DNA of 64,000 nucleotides, from NCBI GenBank assembly GCA_000155435.1, contig DS990260.1:2770984-2834983 (forward strand). Reading direction: 5' to 3'. Shown here piece after piece: positions 61,062-64,000 of this stretch. Below the pieces are notes generated by a model. The model was not told the DNA's origin and did not search any database. It saw nothing but the letters and a program-made list of their open reading frames with translations. Origin of the DNA: Clostridiales bacterium 1_7_47FAA. Its GTDB lineage: Bacteria > Bacillota > Clostridia > Lachnospirales > Lachnospiraceae. Within the stretch, counting starts at the first letter, position 1; every line of letters starts with the position of its first letter. The translations under genes were made by a program, and so were the position numbers.

Positions 61062-61119
61062 CTCAATCTTATGTATACCCCTTGGCCCATTAATTACATT
61101 CTCAGATACCGATACTGCC

Positions 61120-61148
61120 AGTATAACACAAACGTAACCAGGAAAAAA
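61120..61148 (-). promoter_or_regulatory. Promoter of the NlpC/P60 operon
   Basis: Minus-strand extended -10 TGTTATACT (TATACT at 61120-61125), with only TTTTTT at the -35 distance. About 59 bases ahead of the start. Confidence 0.45.
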
Positions 61149-61167
61149 GCCCCAAAACAGCAGACAG

Positions 61168-61210
61168 AAAAATCCCGGCACAGGTCAGACACACATTATC
61201 CTGCACCGGG
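61168..61210 (-). terminator. Intrinsic terminator after spoVT
   Basis: Minus-strand CCCGGTGCAGG pairs with CCTGTGCCGGG and runs into ATTTTT, 33 bases past the spoVT stop. Confidence 0.85.
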
Positions 61211-61242
61211 AATCCCCCTGCCTATCATGATTATATAAGCCT

Positions 61243-61791
61243 TCAGCCTTCCATCTGGCGTCCCAGAAACCCGGCTGCCGTCAATGCCAGCTTTGTTTCC
61301 ATATCGCCAAACTTGGCCCTTGGCTCCCTGCTCATCAGCGCTACCGCACCGATTGCGTCCCCCTCGCAGATGATTGGAGCCACCACCTGGGCGGATACGC
61401 CCTCCAAATCCTCATCCACCAGCTGGATGAATGCCTTGTCATCCCTGCCAGCCATTACCGTGTTGCGCTCATTAATGGCCTGTTCCAGCTGGCGGCTGAT
61501 GTTGCGCTGCAGCAGGTCCTTTTTGGCACCCCCGGCAACCGCAATGACCTGGTCCCTGTCCGTAATGCAGACAAGAAGCCCGGTTGACTGGGCCATGGCT
61601 TCCGCATACTGGACCGCGAATGTGGTCAGTTCCATCATGGGTGAATATTTTTTGAGAATGATTTCCCCTTCCCTGTCCGTAAATATTTCCAGTGGTGTAC
61701 CTTCTCTGAGTCTCAGGGTACGGCGGATTTCCTTCGGGATCACCACACGTCCAAGATCGTCAATTCTTCTTACTATTCCTGTAGCTTTCAT
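61243..61791 (-). CDS. spoVT: Stage V sporulation protein T
   Basis: A 182-residue SpoVT: N-terminal AbrB-type DNA-binding domain (MKATGIVRRIDDLGRVVIPK) and a C-terminal GAF domain. In Bacillus it adjusts forespore (sigma-G) gene expression. ATG at 61791 follows GGAGG; a TTG two codons earlier is too close. A sigma-G-like promoter lies upstream. Marks the organism as a spore former. Confidence 0.95.
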   Translation of the reverse strand: MKATGIVRRIDDLGRVVIPKEIRRTLRLREGTPLEIFTDREGEIILKKYSPMMELTTFAVQYAEAMAQSTGLLVCITDRDQVIAVAGGAKKDLLQRNISRQLEQAINERNTVMAGRDDKAFIQLVDEDLEGVSAQVVAPIICEGDAIGAVALMSREPRAKFGDMETKLALTAAGFLGRQMEG

Positions 61792-61848
61792 AAACAAAAT
61801 TCCTCCATTTTACTTTCTGACATTTATCTTCTTTGTTGCCCGTAAATG

Positions 61849-61877
61849 TAGTATCTGTAAAAGAGAGGAATTTATAC
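61849..61877 (-). promoter_or_regulatory. Sigma-G/F-type promoter of spoVT
   Basis: Minus-strand GTATA (61873-61877), 17 bases, then GATACTA (61849-61855), close to the sigma-G form GxATR-N17/18-CATxxTA. Confidence 0.6.
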
Positions 61878-61920
61878 TTAAAGTAACCTTCAAAGTCATT
61901 ATGAGGTTTTTATATTAGAT

Positions 61921-63048
61921 TTAAACACATTCCGGCAGGGTTTTCCTAAAATCTCCCCTGTCCGTCACCACTTCATATCCAATGGAAGCCATGCGCTGTT
62001 TTAATTCTTTAATATTGGCCGCCGCCTCCACGCCTGTGCTGATCTTATTATCATAGAGCATATACTTTTTGCGCACATCAAGGGGCGACAGGTTGGGCAT
62101 GACCACATTAGCCCCGGCCATCACGCCCTGTTCCCGGCCGTCCGGCTCAATGGTGCCAAGGGCCGTGGTTGCCGGCAGGAGCACACCTGGAAGCATAAGA
62201 CGCACAATGGCCAGAAGCAGGAGCGTCTGGCGCAGCGTACCGGCCGGACGGTCCCCAAATGGCGTGTCATGGTGCGGGATGAAGGGGCCGATTCCCACCA
62301 TCTCAGGCTGAAGCCCGTACATATATTCCAAATCCTCTGCAATGTGCCCGGTTGTCTGGTAAGGCGCGCCCACCATGATTCCGCAGCCTGTCTGATAGCC
62401 TATTTTCTTAAGGTTTCCCAGACATTCCTTCCTGTGTGCAGAGGACATCTGCGGCGGGTGGAGGCTGGCATAGTGGCATGGGTTTGCTGTCTCATGGCGC
62501 AGCAGGTAACGGTCCGCACCTGCGTCAAACCACATTTTATAAGTATCATAATCCTTTTCCCCAACAGACAGGGTGATTGCACAGTCCGGGTACCCGCCCC
62601 TGATGCGCTCTACCAGGTAAGCAATCTTGTCGTCGGTAAACCACGGGTCCTCCCCGCCCTGAAGCACGAATGTCCTGAAGCCCAGGCCATATCCGGTATG
62701 GCAGCAGTCCATCACCTGTTCCGGCGTCAGCCTGTACCGGGACGCTTTCTGGTTGCTCCTGCGGATGCCGCAGTAATAACAGTCGTTTTTACAATAATTG
62801 GTAAATTCCATCAGGCCCCTGACGAAAATCCTGTTTCCGTAACTGGCCAGCGCCTGTTTCCTGGCTTTTTCATAAAGATACCCATCCTGTTCCGGCCTTA
62901 TATTCTCCAGCAGATAACAGAATTCCTCCCTGGACAGGATATGGTCCACAGCCAGACGGTCCACAAGGTTTTCTATGCCTTTTGCGCCATCTATCATTCC
63001 CGCACCATCCATACGTTTTGTACCTTCCATACGTTTTGTGCCCTCCAT
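61921..63048 (-). CDS. hydE: [FeFe]-hydrogenase H-cluster radical SAM maturase HydE
   Basis: A 375-residue radical SAM enzyme: CxxxCxxC at Cys86, Cys90, Cys93 (NYCKNDCYYCG), and the HydE-specific GADRYLLRHETANP, GIGPFIPHHDTPFG and GTIEPDGREQGVMAGANVVM stretches. With HydF and HydG it builds the diiron part of the H-cluster. hydF, hydG and hydrogenase genes are not in the window. The ATG at 63048 overlaps the ABC ATPase stop (ATGA) and follows AGAGGTG. The first 24 residues carry an MEGTKR repeat and are not part of the conserved fold. Confidence 0.93.
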   Translation of the reverse strand: MEGTKRMEGTKRMDGAGMIDGAKGIENLVDRLAVDHILSREEFCYLLENIRPEQDGYLYEKARKQALASYGNRIFVRGLMEFTNYCKNDCYYCGIRRSNQKASRYRLTPEQVMDCCHTGYGLGFRTFVLQGGEDPWFTDDKIAYLVERIRGGYPDCAITLSVGEKDYDTYKMWFDAGADRYLLRHETANPCHYASLHPPQMSSAHRKECLGNLKKIGYQTGCGIMVGAPYQTTGHIAEDLEYMYGLQPEMVGIGPFIPHHDTPFGDRPAGTLRQTLLLLAIVRLMLPGVLLPATTALGTIEPDGREQGVMAGANVVMPNLSPLDVRKKYMLYDNKISTGVEAAANIKELKQRMASIGYEVVTDRGDFRKTLPECV

Positions 63049-63857
63049 CACGCACCTCTTTCCATCACTTCTTTTAATCCCACCGGCAGGACACACGTAT
63101 AGGTGCGGTCTTTATGCTTCAGCGGATACAGCTTTACCTCCACGCCAAACGCCTCGTCCAGATGTTCCTCGCTCAGCACCTTGCCGGTTGGCCCGAATAT
63201 GGTCTCCCCCTGTCTGGTAAGAAGAAGGGCTTTCTGGGAAATGGACAGGGCGTGTTCCGGATAATGGGTATTCACAATAGCCGAAATCCCTTTTTCCCTG
63301 CACAGCCGTTCAATGGTTTCCAGCACAATCAGCTGGTTCCTGAAATCCAGGTTGGACTCCGGTTCATCCAGTATCAGGATGGAGGGTCCTCCGGCCAGCG
63401 CCCTGGCAATGAGCACCATCTGAAGTTCCCCTCCGCTGATACGGCTGCAGAGCTTACCTTTAAGATATCCGATTCCAATCTCCTCCATACAGGCCAGGGC
63501 GATTTCCCGGTCCGCCTTTTTTGGCTGGCCAAAGGTGCCCAGATGCGCGTTCCGACCCAGAAGGACCATATCCTCCGCATGATAGGCAAATGCAGACGCC
63601 TTGGCCTGGGGTACGTATCCGATTTTCTGCCACAGCTGGTGATAAGGTATTTCCTTTATGTTAATCCCGTCAATATACGTGCCCCCTGTCTTCCATTCCA
63701 GAAGGCCCAGCATACATTTAAGCAGGGTTGTCTTGCCTGCGCCGTTGGCGCCCAGTACGGACAGAACCTCCGGCTTATCCATTGTGAAATTCACATGACT
63801 GAAAATACATCCGCCCCGGGGATATCCAAATCCCCCATCTTTTACCTCAAACCTCAT
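63048..63857 (-). CDS. Iron/cobalamin-type ABC transporter ATP-binding protein
   Basis: A 269-residue FecE/BtuD-type ATPase: Walker A GANGAGKTT near residue 37, signature SGGELQMVLIARAL near 137, Walker B ILILDEPESNLD near 157. It drives import of an iron chelate, haem or corrinoid with the FecCD permease encoded just upstream. ATG at 63857 overlaps the permease stop (ATGA). Coupling to hydE could link iron supply to hydrogenase maturation (inference). Confidence 0.92.
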   Translation of the reverse strand: MRFEVKDGGFGYPRGGCIFSHVNFTMDKPEVLSVLGANGAGKTTLLKCMLGLLEWKTGGTYIDGINIKEIPYHQLWQKIGYVPQAKASAFAYHAEDMVLLGRNAHLGTFGQPKKADREIALACMEEIGIGYLKGKLCSRISGGELQMVLIARALAGGPSILILDEPESNLDFRNQLIVLETIERLCREKGISAIVNTHYPEHALSISQKALLLTRQGETIFGPTGKVLSEEHLDEAFGVEVKLYPLKHKDRTYTCVLPVGLKEVMERGA

Positions 63858-64000
63858 AACCGGATACCTCCTGTCTTTCTGAGGAGCAATATAAAGCATG
63901 GCGCTCCTATAAGGGATGTTAATATGGAAACCGGTATCTCCGATGCGGTGACTGACCGTGCAGCCGTATCGATGATAAGCATGAACACCGCGCCGAAGGC
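63854..64000 (-). CDS. FecCD-type ABC transporter permease, C-terminal fragment
   Basis: The last 48 residues of a permease whose start lies beyond the window. The tail (FMLIIDTAARS, then PVSILTSLIGAPCFILLLRK) is the standard C-terminus of FecCD/BtuC proteins, which form the membrane channel. Four-base overlap with the ATPase gene. Confidence 0.88.
   Translation of the reverse strand, partial: AFGAVFMLIIDTAARSVTASEIPVSILTSLIGAPCFILLLRKTGGIRL

Noticed and set aside
1-64000. CRISPR arrays, tRNA and rRNA genes, prophage
   Set aside because: No regularly spaced repeats, no tRNA-like cloverleaf noticed by eye, no rRNA motifs, integrase, portal or terminase genes; a tRNA scan was not possible here.

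Overview
The window looks like chromosome from a spore-forming, motile, Gram-positive anaerobe of the Lachnospiraceae. The nearest fit I would name from memory is the Enterocloster / Clostridium clostridioforme group. Reasons: a flagellum without P- or L-ring genes; CsrA/FliW control; SpoVT; a HydE maturase for [FeFe]-hydrogenase; choline-binding-type wall repeats; mid-range GC with many TTG and GTG starts. Genus is inference; Gram-positive spore-former is well supported.

Layout. (1) 0-11.4 kb, housekeeping and metabolism: tatD, a 167-bp inverted-repeat element, traX-like gene, metG, a DUF885 lipoprotein on the plus strand, then a tripartite tricarboxylate transporter operon (tctC-tctB-tctA plus an alpha/beta hydrolase) divergent from a LysR regulator. 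(2) 11.4-28.6 kb, flagellar operon A on the minus strand, read from a sigma-28-type promoter: flgM-flgN-flgK-flgL-yviE-fliW-csrA-fliT-like-fliD-fliS-flgB-flgC-motB-fliM-fliY1-fliO-fliP-fliQ-fliR-flhB-ftsE-ftsX. (3) 28.7-30.0 kb, a parA-comFB pair with its own sigma-A promoter and terminator. (4) 30.2-33.1 kb, an AT-rich accessory strip with a DUF4143 ATPase, a small hypothetical gene, gene wreckage and two G/C homopolymer tracts. (5) 33.2-34.9 kb, the flagellin gene, whose leader carries a CsrA-type hairpin. (6) 34.9-57.0 kb, flagellar operon B from one sigma-A promoter: fliE-F-G-H-I-J-K-flgD-TIGR02530-flgE-flbD-motA-fliY2-flhA-fliA-flgF-flgG-fapA-(FliK-C-like)-(FlhB-C-like)-pilZ-vanY. (7) 57.1-61.2 kb, an NlpC/P60 peptidase followed by two paralogous wall-binding-repeat proteins. 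(8) 61.2-64.0 kb, spoVT, hydE and the end of an iron-type ABC importer.

How it works together. Operon B makes the basal body, export gate, hook, stator ring A subunit and the sigma factor FliA. FliA then reads the flgM promoter, which drives hook-filament junction proteins, cap, chaperones and the CsrA/FliW pair that sets flagellin translation. Peptidoglycan enzymes (VanY, NlpC) and FtsEX sit in or beside the locus. Odd points: FliM lacks the usual N-terminal CheY-P-binding peptide; there are two FliY-type proteins with different CheC-site residues; motA and motB lie about 27 kb apart; and no fliL, flhF, flhG or che genes are in the window. A ParA plus ComFB pair sits where a localisation system might be expected. 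The accessory strip beside flagellin and the swollen FliD mark this as a region under diversifying pressure.
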